DNA of 64,000 nt from Eunapius fragilis (GCA_963681505.1 OY811979.1:3824711-3888710); one strand, 5' to 3'; positions 1 through 13,765 are shown, counted from the first letter of the stretch. Notes: a model not told the origin generated them from the letters alone. Made by a program: numbers and translations.

Positions 1-387
1 ACCCCCTTCCTCTCATGGTACTACCTTTCCTCTCATGGTACCCCCTTCCTCTCATGGTACCACCTTCCTCTCATGGTACCCCCTTCCTCTCATGGTACCC
101 CCTTCCTCTCATGGTACTCCCTTTCCTCTCATGGTACCCCCTTCCTCTCATGGTACTCCCTTTCCTCTCATGGTACCCCCTTCCTCTCATGGTACCCCCT
201 TCCTCTCATGGTACCCCCTTCCTCTCATGGTACCCCCTTCCTCTCATGGTACCCCCTTCCTCTCATGGTACTCCTTTTCCTCTCATGGTACCCCCTTCCT
301 CTCATGGTACCCCCTTCCTCTCATGGTATCCCCTTCCTCTCATGGTACCCCCTTCCTCTCATGGTACCCCCTTCCTCTCATGGTACC
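1..387. repeat. 19-bp minisatellite array
   Basis: About 20 tandem copies of a 19-bp unit (ggtacccccttcctctcat) with few variants, running off the left edge of the window. Because 19 is not a multiple of three, the same peptide periodicity appears in all three forward frames, so the long open frames here reflect the repeat and not genes. Confidence 0.95.
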
Positions 388-1308
388 AATTAAAATTGAC
401 CACACCCATCACCACACACTCCCAGGTCCAGGGTTCTTCACATTCCCAGACATTAGAAGTAGCAGGAATAACAGCTGTGTTGTCTGCTGTAAGATGTCAT
501 GATGTTCCAAGCATGCATGAGCCTCCATCGTAGGGTACTCCCCCACATGCAGGGTCAAGGAGCTACGAGAGGTGAGAATCTAGCCAAAGCTAACGAGTTA
601 TTGGTTAAAGCATTTACAGCCAATCTGCTACACCCGCTCTTGCGGATAGTGCAAAGTTCTGTGAGTTACTGGAGTTCATCACTACCTCCATGCACCACTT
701 AGAACGTAAAGATGACGGTTTGATGTGGTTGAAATGTTTCAAGGCTCACACGAAAGTACTGTATTTGGCGATCCCTGGACCCAGCATAGTTCATTAGATA
801 GCTGCATAGTTATTATTCTTTATCGCATGCGCCTTAATTTTAATCTCACATGGGCCGAGGGGGGGGGGGGGGGGGGGGGGGATGGTTTATGTCTGTGTGT
901 GTTATCTATATATGTGTGTGAATATGTGCATGTGTGGGTGTTCTTATATGGTGGTATAGTGTGTCAGATTTCCATGTGCTATTAATTACTTCATTTTATT
1001 TGTTCTCCAGTGACTGGACTGTTGTAGCACACTGCAGTTCAAAGTAGACAAGGTCAGCACATAACTGAATGCTATACAGCTGTAGTTAGTATATTCTGTT
1101 AGTGTTGTTTAAGACCAGTTTATTATAAATAGTAATATTGGTCTGGTCCAATGTTTGGCCAGTGCTGTAATTACTATATTGCTGCAGCACAAGAGGAGCA
1201 TTTAATGCTGCTGAGTTGTGAGACATTGAACACAATTTCATTGAAGCAAGGGCAAATAATATATGTATTTTGTACAGGAGGTTGGGAACAATCATACTGC
1301 ATTGCCGT
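388..1308. other. Non-coding stretch, no gene recognised
   Basis: Unique sequence with only short open frames. It holds a poly-G run at about 860-881 followed by a TG-rich patch (895-940). No domain, splice pattern or RNA gene was seen. Confidence 0.5.
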
Positions 1309-2056
1309 TCATGTGACCATGAGTGCAGAGAAGGGTGACCATGAGTGTAGAGAAGGGTGACCATGAGTGCAGAGAAGGGTGACCATGAGTGCAGAGAAGG
1401 GTGACCATGGGTGTAGAGAAGGGTGACCATGGGTGTAGAGAAGGGTGGTCATGAGTGCAGAGAAGGGTGACCATGAGTGCAGAGAAGGGTGACCATGAGT
1501 GCAGAGAATGGTGACCATGAGAGCAGAGAAGGGTGACCATGAGTGCAGAGAAGGGTGATCATGAGTGCAGAGAAGGTTGACCATGAGTGCAGAGAAGGGT
1601 GACCATGAGTGGAGAGAAGGGTGACCATGAGTGCAGAGAAGGGTGACCATGAGTGTAGAGAAGGGTGTCCATGAGTGTAGAGAAGGGTGACCATGAGTGC
1701 AGAGAAGGGTGACCATGAGTGCAGAGAAGGGTGACCATGAGTGCAGAGAAGGGTGACCATGAGTGCAGAGAAGGTTGACCTTGAGTGCAGAGAAGGGTGA
1801 CCATGAGTGCAGAGAAGGTTGACCATGAGTGCAGAGAAGGGTGACCATGAGTGCAGAGAAGGGTGACCATGAGTGCAGAGAAGGATAGTCATGAGTGAAG
1901 AGAAGGGTGACCATGAGTGCAGAGAAGGGTGACCATGAGTGCAGAGAAGGATAGTCATGAGTGCAGAGAAGGTTGACCATGAGTGCAGAGAAGGGTGACC
2001 ATGAGTGCAGAGAAGGGTGACCATGGGTGTAGAGAAGGGTGACCATGAGTGCAGAG
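1309..2056. repeat. 22-bp minisatellite array
   Basis: About 34 copies of gaccatgagtgcagagaagggt with point variants. The period is not divisible by three, so all three minus-strand frames stay open. The 255-codon minus-strand frame (1309-2076) is therefore a repeat artefact. Confidence 0.95.
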
Positions 2057-5000
2057 AAGATACTGGTACATATCAAGGGCGGCTAGGTTTCTAAGTTGTT
2101 CCTTGACAACATGACATGTGTTGGCCACACTTGTGGTCAGTTATGTCAACCTGTGTGTTCCAGGGTTGAAAGCAGGCTTGCAGGCATAGGCAGGGATAAG
2201 GAGTATGGCGCAGCAGGCACCTCCTTAGAGCCAAGATGGCGTTATTAAAGAGTGTGGCGGTTATTGAGTTTCAATGAAGAGTGTCGGGAGGGAGGGACAG
2301 GTGCAATTTAAGGGCGGATTTGGAGAGGGGTGAAAAGTTGAAGGGCGTAGCGGGCCTTCGGCCCCCTCCCCCCCTGCCTACCCTAAGCCCTATTTTTTTC
2401 CCCTCATCTCGCAGTCCTCCAGACTGCTGGTTACAATGATTGTGTATGCTGATGATGGCTTGGAAGGTGGCATATGTCCATATCATTATGTCAGATACAT
2501 TGCTGGTCATCCCACCTGGTCGATTCCTGGTCAGTACTCTTTATTTGTTCTGGTATAGTGTTGATTAAAATAAAAATAAAAAACTGGTTGTTTGATACAC
2601 TGCATCCTGTATGTTGGTTACATTTATTTGCAGATTAGCAGTGCTCAATTCTCAGCATGTAATACAACATCTCTCACATCTGCACACAGTGGCACACAGT
2701 GGCACAGCTGTCTATCGCTGTATTCAACGGGCAAAACAGGTACTAAGCGTGTGACCTTAAGTGGTGGGCTACTAAACTAGAAACAGTATTCATTGTTGAC
2801 TGTAGGTTTGCGGTGTTTTATAATTCTTGCGAGTGCGGGTCACAGTTGTTTGCGGCTGGACATTAGGTTACAATTAGAACAATACCGTAAGTAGTTTTGG
2901 AACTATAATCCACACCTCATTATCAATGCTACTTTTTGAGCGAGCCATATCCATCCCTCATATAGGTCAGATATGGGGTAAAAATGGTTCTTTGATCTTG
3001 ACGTTCATCGTAGGTAAGTATATTCCATATGCGCAAGCGCTTTGTTGCGTTTCCTTTAAATGCGCATCGTACTTTTACACCATTGCCATAGGGGAGGGGG
3101 GTAAGTTCAAGCCTATGAGGCGGACGCCAGGCAAATTCCCAAGGAGGTCAGGACGTAGCATCATCGAGAAGATGCATCACAATGCAAACACATGGTTTAG
3201 GACGTGTCACATTTTTTCTTTCAACACACAAATCACGAATGTGTTTTTTATGAATAATCGGCATAGTTTGTTATACAATCCGGTCATAGTAGTTGACTCG
3301 ATCCGCACAACTATAAGGTCCAGCAACGCTGCAGAGTGTGTGGAAGCCTTTTGGTGGCTACAAGAAAGAGAAAGAGGCCATAATATAAGTGTACCGAATT
3401 TCTGTACTTCTGAATAGCAGGACAGAGCTACAACATATTACAGCTCCACAAATGTATATCAATGGAAGCCACATGATGAAAGCTTACATGTACATACATG
3501 TGCATATAAAATCTACCCAGATATCAGCCCATGAGAGGTGACACGCATTCACAGGCACATCCAAAAGGTCTCATCACAGATAATAAAATAAAGGGTTGTA
3601 TCACCGCATCACTCACCTAATGTCCACCGCTGACCAGAAATAGACAAGGATCAAAATTAATGCTAGTTGCATTAGAGCCTTTCCAGAAAGAACACTGGAA
3701 ACCATCACATCTAACCATTCTAACCATAGGTCTATATGGCTTCTGGAGATGTATTGCATATCAGAGCCACACTTTGATGTTCCCATACACATAAGCAGTC
3801 ACAGGTCAGTATCTCAATTGCGTATTTACACTGGTAGGATGGATACCTTGGCGCCACATGACCCATGGAATCTTCATGAAGATCTTTGAGCTCTTTCTGT
3901 CGTAACTGTGACTCGCAGCTGGTCTTTGTACACATGACAAACAACCAGCACATCCAGCTTTTAAGCTTTCTGTACATTCTTGCTTGTAGATTATGAAGGC
4001 ATCGTGTTATGCAGAGGTCAAAGGTGATCGAACAGGTTGAGGAGAAGGGCAAGCTACAGGATGCAATGATACGATTCCATTATGTCTACTATAAAAACAC
4101 ATACAGAAAAATGATATAGTCAAAACCACCAGAGCCACTGATAAGGGCTTCAACCATCATGATGCACCCTTTGTCAGACATTTAAGGCCAAACATCAACA
4201 ATACTTTAGTGGTGTATTTTTAGGGAACCTCATAAGGCTCTTCAAGCATAGACCACACCTGATGCACAAGTATCAACACGTGTACATTAATGGTTACTGT
4301 AGCACAAGAGAAGCGCCCTACACACAAGCATCACTAGGTACACATATCACCATTTGAAGTATATCAACAAAGCATGGAACATCACTATTCCATGGCCAAC
4401 CTTAGGGCATCATTCCCAGGCATCTCAATACTAGTACCACTGAAGATGCGTTTCATAGCACCACATGGGCAAGGCGTACCCGTGCAGGGTTTGGCCTCCT
4501 CGAAGAGCAAGGGGCTGAGTCCAACCACGCCAGGTTTTAATATCTTGCAGAGGACCTACTATGTCTTGTATCATGATGCTCAATGCAGCACAGAATGCTA
4601 AAGCGAAGCCACCTCACGAGTAAAACCTTTAATTGAACACCACAAGTGTACGCGTGTGTATACGCTATACGCACACTCAACTTTAAACGTATCTACGACC
4701 GCCAAGAAAAAATGTGACAATAGTTCCATACGATACGCTGTAAGTACCTTCTGTCTCCTTTGGTTTTCCACTTTTAGTTCGGCCGTAGAATTTGTCCTTC
4801 GGGGAGAATAAGCGCTTCAAAGTGGAGATATCCGTCAAACGTTTGTCGCTTTTCGCGAGCTATACCACATCCCACAGCGCCATGTGATTTGGGAAATAAA
4901 TATAACAATAGTGGTACAGTCCTTGTATGGCTTGTAAATGGCAACAGGACGTGTCGTGTTAACAAGCAGTCTCATGTTTCAAAGGTCGGTGGTTGTCAAG

Positions 5001-5471
5001 GCGCGTTGCTAGGTCATTACGTGCCATTTCAATATATCGGGGAACGAGGCTACTGTCCACGATTTGAATGGCCGCAAACAACTGTGGGGTAGAAGCAAAT
5101 GGGTACCATATTGAGCAGCTAAAGATGGCGACTTCAAGAACGAGCGTTTATAATAACTTAATGTCTATTGTCCTGAATGTCCACCCGGGGGTTACAATTG
5201 TACATCCGGGTGAACAGGTTCTGTCGTTCGGTCTTTCGAGCGATCTACTTACACCGAATACTAGTACTACGAACATGAAGTACCAGTCCTTTTAGGATCT
5301 GGCCAAGAAAATTAATCCTTTTGGTACTCGTAAAACAAGCCGTGCTATTATCCATTACGTTCCGTACATCGAACGGGTTCGGGAAGGTAAAAGGAACACG
5401 TTTTATTAACCCTTCCGGCCAGTGGTTGTTTTAATGACAAGTACTTCTCATCGATGGCTATAAAAAGCTTT

Positions 5472-5473
<2 letters not shown>
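2057..5473. other. Gene-poor region, nothing recognised
   Basis: Mixed-composition DNA. The longest frame, 163 codons at 2926-3417 (+), has no recognisable domain and its composition does not suggest a protein. No transposon ends or RNA genes were identified. Confidence 0.45.

Positions 5474-5553
<80 letters not shown>
5474..5553. repeat. (CT)n microsatellite
   Basis: About 40 uninterrupted CT dinucleotides. The poly Ser-Leu frame across it is an artefact. Confidence 0.97.
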
Positions 5554-5556
<3 letters not shown>

Positions 5557-6961
5557 AGATGTATAGTTGGGTGGTGTCAATATTTGAGTGGGAAGATAGC
5601 TTTATCAGCTGGCCAGTGGTGCAGTGGTGTTGATCAAAGTGACATGAGCAGCCAGGGAGGGCTCTGTCTTCTGTATCTGTTCTATCCCACAACTACTGGG
5701 TGGAATTTTAAATACATTTGTGTATATAGGGACAGTAGAGGTAGCCTACAGGCTACGTACTCTTAGGTTGTAGCAACCTGGCACAGAAAGCCTCTGTCTC
5801 CTGTGTCACTTTTATGCCAGTACTGATCGATGTGTAGCCATACATATGTGGATATACGGCCAGTTAACCACACATCTGAAGCAGATACTTCAGCCATGAG
5901 GTGGAATTAACTTCCAAAAATTTCACTTGATCTAAAAGCACTATTAGTAGTATGCCTGTTTCTACGCTGTACACATGTTTTGAGGCTGTATGCCTGTATG
6001 TATGTTTTGAGGCTGTACACCTGTATGCATATTTTGAGGCTGTATGCTGTACACCTCAGCCTTTAGGGATGGTAAATGTGGGAGGTCATGTGTGCACTCT
6101 AATCCCAAGTTCTTGATGTGATTCTTGACGCGATGACTTGCAATGCACTAGCTCTGCTGATGCTGGCATGTGTGCGTATTATATTATTAAAGGCTCTAGT
6201 GATAGGCTATTTTAGTTCTATGTCAGGTTAAAAAATAATTAATCTCCTTGGATGGGGGAGGGGGTGGTTATTGTGGTATTGCTAGGAGGTAAATCAGGCT
6301 AAATGTAGGTTAGACACTGAAACCTTTGGGGGAGTACATGTTACCAGGTGGGATGTATGAAATAGAATGTGTTGTCACCTTTGTAATGTTTGCCCCTACT
6401 TCTAGACGAATAATGCACGTTTTCATATAAGATGTTGCTTAAACTCAGTTGTACCATTTTCCTTGGTTTTCAGAGCATTTTATCTGTGCATGAAGTCTCA
6501 TTTGTAAGGCGTGCTGAGCAAAAAGTAATAGCTGCTGGCCCTCAGTACATAAAGTATAACCTCCAATCGAAGCCCAGCGCAGCTGAGGTACTAAGCCCTG
6601 TGGATATGAAATGTTTTCTGCGTAATGCATGATCAAATCATTGATGTATGTGTGTATGTGTTTTGTTTAGCAGCCTACAAACAATTTCAATAGGTCTGGA
6701 ACTTTTTTTTACACCAGGGCATCAAGACAACTGGCTGTCACGGTCATGCAAGTATTAAGCTGTGATTGACTTTGCTCCGTCGATGAATGCACCATGTATG
6801 TCACACCTACGTTGAGAGCTGTGCTGATGATGTGATCGGAGAACATCAGTGTACAGGGGCTGATATCGAAAAGGAGGATTGCAGGTCAGACCAGCGATAT
6901 GAAAAGCAGGGGGGGGGTGCTGTACGCTTCAGGCATGGGGGGGGGGGGGGGGGAAGTGGGG
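5554..6961. other. Non-coding stretch
   Basis: No gene recognised. A short direct repeat of ttttgaggctgta occurs three times near 5975-6045, and there are poly-G runs at about 6909-6917 and 6938-6953. Confidence 0.45.
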
Positions 6962-7385
6962 TGCTGCCTTGCAGAAGAGGGGGAGGAACCTTATATGAAA
7001 TGGGGGGGGGTTGCAACCCCACCCCCCTGTATCCGCCCATGGTGTAATGTACTCCCCCACAATAATGCATATCACTGATTTGTGACTGCAGCTGCTTCTT
7101 CTAACATAGCACATGCTGTCCATACCTTTGTCACCATATGTCTCCTGGCCTAGCCGGCCTCAGTTAAACAGTTAAACGTAATGCCCCCCACCCACCCCCC
7201 CCCCCCCCCCCCACCCCAAATCTGCACTTCATTTTCTGTTGTATGTGTGTGTGCCCTTAGGTATTATACATGTTTCTGTTGGTTGAGTACAACAAATTTG
7301 ATAGAAACTTAGCTCCCTCCCAAATGCAAGGGTGTAGACTTGTTTTTAAGGGTGGGGGGGCTATTTGTGGTTACTTTTACGTGCA
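6962..7385 (+). repeat. Dispersed repeat R1, copy 1
   Basis: This segment is closely similar to 27562-27956. Both begin near ggaggaaccttatatgaaat, share a poly-G run and the stretch around ctcctggcctagc, and end near ttttaagg followed by a G-run. The copies differ in the length of G and C runs and by point changes. No coding capacity was recognised, so this is probably a non-autonomous mobile repeat of unknown class. It contains one copy of the 35-bp hairpin motif. Confidence 0.85.
7273..7307 (+). repeat. Hairpin motif, copy 1
   Basis: Arms TTTCTGT and (G)ATAGAAA flank a loop of about 20 nt, followed by tagctccc. One of four copies in the window; this copy has one mismatch in the right arm. 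Confidence 0.7.
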
Positions 7386-8515
7386 CATGGGTTATGTTTG
7401 TGAATATGATGTCGTTGCTCTCCTGGCTTGCTACACACAAACCAAAGAGCTGTACACTTCCAATTCAATCGGCAATTACAAGTGTGTGACGCAATTGTAA
7501 TACATGCGTGTGGCATGTCACATACAACTCTATCGAATAGCGTGCACTTTACAGTTGATTATTAAGAACTTCAGAAATTTTAATAACTCAACTACAAAAA
7601 TCTGGGGTGGAGGAGGGGGGGGGGGGCTAAAGCCCGCCCCCCCCCCCCCCCCCGTCTATGCTCTTGCAATGTGATTGGCTGCACAGAATGTGACGCTGGC
7701 ACATGCTTGATGGGGTTTAATGTGTGCATAGGGATTGTCAGTCTAAACTTTCTGTGTTGGTGTTCAGTGAATTTTTTGGTAGGTTCCAGTGGAATGTTCA
7801 TTGACAGCAAGACAGGACAACATAACAAGATGTTGAACTGGAGAGTTCAAGGCACTAAATGGATCTGTGTGTAGTGTGTGTCTTTTGTAATGTGATGTGG
7901 AAGTGGTTTTTCTGTAGGTTTTTTCCCAGGAGCGGTGTGAAGGCCCACACCTCCAAATGCATACGTATACATGGCTCCTTGTGTGTTGTGTTGTCATGCT
8001 ACGTCTATGTGGTTATGTGTGAGCGTGCACAATGAATCTGAACCAAATTGATGATTGACAGGGAGGTGGGGGCATCACGTGGTGCAGCACATGGGGAGGG
8101 AGGTACATGTACCATGAGTGTCATGCACCCATGATGTGTCAAGCTTGTGAGTACACTTACCTTGTTCGTTGTATAGTGTTCATGTGCAATATGCACCTTT
8201 GTATCCCACACTTAGGACTCATCGACATCTGGTTTGGATTTTCAAGCCCATCGTGTCATCAAGGAACACCATTAGATATATATTAGTACACCATTGCGGA
8301 TTCAATTTGTTAAACTCGCACTGTCATGGATTATGTTTAAAACCACATGTCACATGGTGCATGGGAACCAGAGGCCTCAAACCAATGCTTTCAGTCTGTA
8401 TTGAACCCTGCCACTGCATAGTCCAAACTGTGCAACACTAATGTCATCCACTCTGACCTGGCTTGTGTAGTGCATGATGAAATCAAGCTGGAACCTAGCT
8501 AAAATCGGTTTTGTA
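7386..8515. other. Repeat-derived non-coding stretch
   Basis: No gene. A G-run then C-run inverted pair lies at about 7609-7653. The stretch 7671-7960 resembles 11766-12195: both have a gtgattgg..g.acag box, a later ttgttgtgttcag-like box and a gtggtttttt..ggcccacac-like end. It appears to be the downstream part of the same dispersed family. Confidence 0.4.
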
Positions 8516-8518
8516 AGG

Positions 8519-8650
8519 ATTGTTATTGTGCCCCGCCCACATTATAGTACACTTGTTTTAACGCTTAGAGTCGACTTATTGCAACAGACATCGACTCAGC
8601 GGGGTACATTTCACTGTATTCGGAAAATGATACAAAGTTTGGTCATGCAT
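8519..8650 (+). repeat. Diverged direct repeat, copy A
   Basis: Shares gttattgtgccccgcc, a cgacttatt/cgacttaat box, gcgactcag-like and ggggta.att boxes with 9021-9155, in the same order and orientation about 500 bp apart. Could be the ends of a small LTR-like element, but no coding or TG/CA boundary was confirmed. Confidence 0.6.
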
Positions 8651-9020
8651 GCTAAAATATCGCCGAGATCAAAATTAGGGTACACATATAAACTGCAATT
8701 GAGCGCTGCATTCAGAATAGCAATAACTGAAGCTGCAGTACACAGAGATTAATTCCTTTATTGCTTTCCAATGTATTCTGTACTTCATACTTGCATTCAT
8801 AATTATTTACTGCCGATTACCCGGTATCATCTCTGATCTGTCAATGACCTCGGTCATTATAATATTTAAAATCAGTCATTGAGCACTTGGTTGAAAGTAT
8901 GCAACACTGCCAGTGTCGTACCGCGTCATTTCAACTTTGGCCTTGTGCAACAGATATGTTCTATGTTCAGCAGGTGACTCACTGACATCTGTTCGATGAT
9001 ATCTTTGGACATCAATTTCA

Positions 9021-9155
9021 GTGTTATTGTGCCCCGCCTACACTGATATAGCCGACTTAATAAATGATATTTTCAATAGAAGCTATAGCGACTCAGGGGT
9101 ATATTCCATTGTGTAAAGAATGTTTTAAAGGCACAGAATAACTTTGGTCGTTCTG
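9021..9155 (+). repeat. Diverged direct repeat, copy B
   Basis: Partner of 8519-8650. Begins gttattgtgccccgcctac and ends near the aactttggtcgttc block, which matches aagtttggtcatgc in copy A. Confidence 0.6.
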
Positions 9156-9439
9156 TAATATACATAAAATCATATTACAATTCATGGGCATATATCATAA
9201 TATATAATTAAAAGATTGAGTTATGTGTGAGATCCTATAATAGTACCTATTGATAATCCTATGTTCCCTAAATATTTGGTTTACTTTAGTAATGATACAT
9301 CGATATTTATGTACACAAAATTTTTGCAGTCCAGTATAAGTATTTGCTGTGAATTGTGTGTATACAAACTGAGCATAGTCAGATGTAAAGATGGAGTGGG
9401 CGGGGGTGGGGATAGGGGGCACATACAGTTTTTTTCTTA

Positions 9440-9515
9440 TTATATAGAAGTGGTAAGAGAATCATAGCATTGGCTTCTGTACGTTCGATTCTCCGAGCCT
9501 CCGTTGTGCCAGAAA
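9440..9515 (+). other. Possible tRNA-derived SINE head
   Basis: agtggtaagagaatc resembles the 3' part of a pol III A box, and 34 bases on cgttcgattctc resembles a B box. No cloverleaf with paired acceptor or T stems could be drawn, so this is not a tRNA gene. A degenerate SINE head is one reading; chance is another. Confidence 0.2.
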
Positions 9516-11713
9516 AATGTAAAGGATTTTGAGCCACAGTCTCATTCCAGATCTGAACAGAAACCTGTACTAATGAATGTGCTTATATGCTTCAAGATTG
9601 TTCCATATATGGCTTGTTGACATGTAGTTGCAGCTGTGTTTCTAAGGTTTGAGGTAAGTATGAATATGATTAGGTGTGCATGTGTGTGTGTGTGTGTGTG
9701 TAGTTTGTGAGTGATTGAGACAGCCATAGGATTCTTCAAATAATTGTTTGGAACAGGAACATACAAAGCAATTCAGCATTCAAATAAAATCAACAAAAGT
9801 CCATTGGTTGCAGCTGATTGAGGTGCATGTCATGTGTTCTGTCTGCTCTTATCAGCAGCTCAACTGTTACATCCATAAAGACTAGAATTTATAAAACCAT
9901 CCCATCCCAGTGGCACATTCCACCCCCCCCCCCCCCCCCCCCCCCCCCGGTCTCCTGTTGCCTCCCACCAAGCAGGATTAAGAAGTATTAGTCTTACCTG
10001 AAAAGCAATACTTCTCAGCTTTGCCCCCAGACCAGATCGCAATTGGTAAGCTTAGAGCACTTCTTCTTCTTCTTCATAGACTCTAATTGTCAGAGTTATG
10101 CCCATCCCATACCATTTGCACTTCTGTCAACAATACCTTGTTCCCCCATGTTTTAAATTCAACTCACCTTTGAATATGCCCGGCGTGTATGAAAAGCATA
10201 TTTTCTAGGATAGAGAAAATACACACACGTAACATGTGCACATGCGTCTGAGCAACTGACTGTCAGTTGTGTCCATCATGATTTGTGTGTTGAATGAAGT
10301 GTGTATTATAACCTCCATCTCTGATGTGGGGTCATCAATATCTAACAAGGCTGCCATGTGTGGAGAGAATACGCACGTAACAGACAGTACACATACCTAT
10401 AGCACACAATGGTTGCACCTTAACTTTCTATGAGCAGATACGAAAGACTGTCAGTGTACACATGATCCGAGTATGTGTGCAACATGTGCGCGTATGTTGT
10501 GTGTGTGCACATGTGTGTGAATGCGTGCGAGTGTGTGTTCAAAAGGTTTTATATTATAACAAACATCCAACCCGCAAATCAACACCGGTCAAATCAACCA
10601 TCTCCTGTGTTAGTCCCCAGATGCCGCCAACCGCGTCCAGCGCCCTATTATGAGGCATCGTTTTAGTTCGGGAATAGGTGCGTGCCGCGGTTTATATCTG
10701 AAAGGCAAGTTACCCCATCGGCATGCATGCTGCGGGGAGTACTCCATGCATGCTGTTAGATAGAATCGACTAACCCCTCCAGTCTCCAAAGTGCTTCCCT
10801 CTGCAGTAAGCTAGTCACGTGATACAGATAATGAAATAATATAATTAAAAAAAGAATATTATGAGAGTGATGCCTGCTGACCAAGGATTAAAGCTAGCTC
10901 CATCACAGCTGTCCGCAGACAAGCGCGCTGCTTCTTTATGAATGCAGCACAAGAAGCCTACAGGTATACGTAATTCCACTTGTTAAATTGATCCGCATTT
11001 CCCCTTCTTACTGCTCCGCATTCGGCCCCTCTAAATACTGCACAGCATTCTGCTCCTCATACTAGTCTTCTCACATACGAATCCCCATATGTGTCCGGAT
11101 ACTAGAGTTTCTGCATACGTATCCGTATATGACTTAGTATGCAGTGTCTGCGCTACTCTGTATACGGTATACTTCCGCGCAGTGAGTTTCACTCTGCATG
11201 GAGGTTGTAAAATGGTTTCTGCCCCCAACTTCTATTACAAGCAGAATACATTTTTTGACTACTTTAACAGTGAGACTCACTTCCTGAACAGTTGCTGCAG
11301 CAGGTTTTCTTCTATCTGGCCCAGTCTGGCATGTTGGTTAGAACAGCCATTTCCTGGAGTTAGACCACTCCTTACCTCAATTTTGAAACATACATTTAGC
11401 ACATCTAGCTCTAAACATTTTGTGACAAGTAACTGCACCCCATGCCTGCTGGCCAGTGGTAGTTCCAGAGGGTCAGAAGCTACATTTCCAAATAACAGGC
11501 AGAGACTCAAGATCTTAGAAGTCTCACCACTTGAAGCTCATTAGGGTCAAAATGCAAATCAAGACCCATTGATGATATTACCCACAAGATCAAGCCGGCA
11601 GGCAATGAAAAACTGACAGAATACGAACTTTGTCAGCAGGAAAAACAGTATTTAAATAAAGAGCTAATTTTGTGGTCTTAATTTCTTTTTTTTTTTCTAG
11701 CACCAAATACAGG
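9516..11713. other. Non-coding stretch
   Basis: No gene recognised. Contains (GT)n at about 9683-9703, a poly-C run of about 25 nt near 9923-9948 and a short TTC run near 10059-10075. Open frames are short and lack domains. Confidence 0.45.
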
Positions 11714-12195
11714 TTTCTGTCGATTGAATGAAGTGAATTAGACAGAAACTATGCTCCCTTCGTATGTGATTGGATGTACAGCAGGTGATATGTGTATGTG
11801 GAGGTGGAGGGATATAATGTTATGCGAGCAGGAAGAAAATGAGTCTACGTTGTCAGTGCATGTGTCTGGAAACTTTACATACACAATTGTTGTGTTCAGC
11901 AGGTTGGTGTGTGTGGGTGGATTGTGTTCAGCCGGACGGCTGCCAGATGGCTAGTGTTGTTATGGGTATGAAATACCACTGTGTGCACTGTAGTGGCCCT
12001 AAGGGGGCAGGTAACTTCTCAGGTTGAACATGAGGTCAATTGTTCCTTAATGATCACTACCACACAGGTGAAGCTGAAGACCATTTACCCCGGAACTGCT
12101 GTAATATTTTCGTTGTTGTCCAGAGCAGCGTGTAAGGAGGTTTTTTCCTCACACAGTGTGGTTTTTTCCCCTGAGGTGGTGTGGCCCCACCATCT
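11714..12195 (+). repeat. Dispersed repeat family, copy with intact hairpin
   Basis: Begins with the hairpin motif at 11714-11748, whose arms TTTCTGTC and GACAGAAA pair perfectly. The motif is followed by atgctccctt and gtgattgg. The downstream boxes match 7671-7960, indicating the same family diverged by many substitutions. No open frame of note. Confidence 0.6.
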
Positions 12196-12826
12196 CTGAA
12201 TAAATTAGGTTCAAATCAACAATAGCTGTAGGTAGTTGGCCCCTGCTCTGAGGGTCGTTTATGTGGTGACTATATGTTCTACGTTCGTGGATATACATTG
12301 GATGTGATTTGTGTTGTCTGTATGTGCTATTCGCGAGTGCTGTACACTGTTATATATTCAGCCTAGTTGGCAGTCGTGCACAGGTGACGGTGCACCAAGA
12401 ATTGTCAATATGCATGGCATAAGGGTGGTGTACATGTACGAGGAGGGAGGATGGTCAGTCAAGCTTGTTTTAAATTTCTCTAAAGCAGCCACAATCACCA
12501 ATGTGATTAAATCCTGAAATGCAGCATATGTGTTTGAACTTCCTTCAGTGTAGTTGCAGTTATAATGAAAAGTGCAGAGAATTAGGTCGGGTCTGAATTC
12601 CTCTGGTGGTTGTGCCTTATTTGGATGCTGAGGAACGGAAGGCCAGCATAGCCATACAGGATGCTAGTCGTGCAGACTGAATTAGTGAAGTCATCATTAC
12701 CAACCAGTCACAACTAAATTTGATCCTTGTAAGCCGGAGCCAGCTTCCTCACTGGCAAGACTAATTGTTGTTTTTGCGTATGTCGGTCTTATGTAAAATA
12801 AATAAACTGCAACTGTGTAATGTTAC
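12196..12826. other. Non-coding stretch
   Basis: Unique sequence, no gene or element end recognised. Confidence 0.4.
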
Positions 12827-13627
12827 TTGAATAAGTTATGTATCCCATGCATGCACGTTAGGATAGCATCCTTGGAGAAATCAGAAAATGTTGGTATGGG
12901 ATGCCACCTGCCGAGATACCTTTGAACCTTCATACTTTTACCAGATCAACCAGTGGGTCTAGTCTAGTTGCTGCTTCAGCTCTAAATATGAGTACTTAGA
13001 CAACACTTATATGTTTTGCCCAGTTTACTCCTTTCTTAAAGAATCTTTGGTAGCAATTGTCAATTGCCATACAGAAGGGCAATGCTGCTTCATACATACC
13101 TAATATGGATTAGTATAAAAATTTTCTGTAAGCTCTTGTATCATAATATAATCTGACAATAATAACTTTATCTAAAGCATCACAAGGGTCACATTAATTT
13201 AGTCTGTCATAAATGCAACATTTAGTGTTACAGTTTAAGTTCTTAATGAATTGAAAACATATATTATTTTAAATATAAAACAAGTTCACTAATACATAAA
13301 GAGGATGAAATATAACGATAATTGTAATGTGAATACTGCAATGCCTATAGTTCAATTGGAATACAGCTCCACCCACTGGAAGACATCACTGGGGTTGCTT
13401 GGAACAGACAGGTGTGCAAAGAGGAGGGGAAGGAGTGAGGGAGGGGGGGAATGGCTAGCCATTGAAATCCAAACCCCTGAGTTGTGTATTATAATGTCGG
13501 TGCGATAATGTTGCCATGATAATCACATGACTGTGTTTTATTTGTGCATTAAAAAGAGTACAGAAATCAGAAAGGGTTGTACACCTGGTTCAACTACAGC
13601 TACATGAGAGATTTCTGGTCTAACACA
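12827..13627 (+). repeat. 0.8-kb direct duplication, copy 1
   Basis: Matches 13766-14595 nearly base for base in the same orientation, with a 138-bp spacer. The shared segment runs from ttgaataagttatgtatccc to the gagag.t.tctgg box. Copies differ by scattered substitutions, small indels and G-run length. No coding potential was recognised. Confidence 0.92.
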
Positions 13628-13765
13628 CTACCCAGTGGCAACAGCCCTCTCAATTCATCAGCACATACAACATCCAGGGACTGGACATGTTCGTACTGCT
13701 GGCAATGAAGGCAGAATAACCCTGCATGTTGCACATGTAGTACGGATTCGGGATCGAATCATCAT

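Noticed and set aside
1309-2076. 255-codon minus-strand open frame
   Set aside because: Translation of the 22-bp minisatellite in one of three open frames.
2926-3417. 163-codon plus-strand open frame
   Set aside because: No recognisable domain, no splice context and unremarkable composition; likely chance.
5470-5766. Poly Ser-Leu open frame
   Set aside because: Created by the (CT)n microsatellite.
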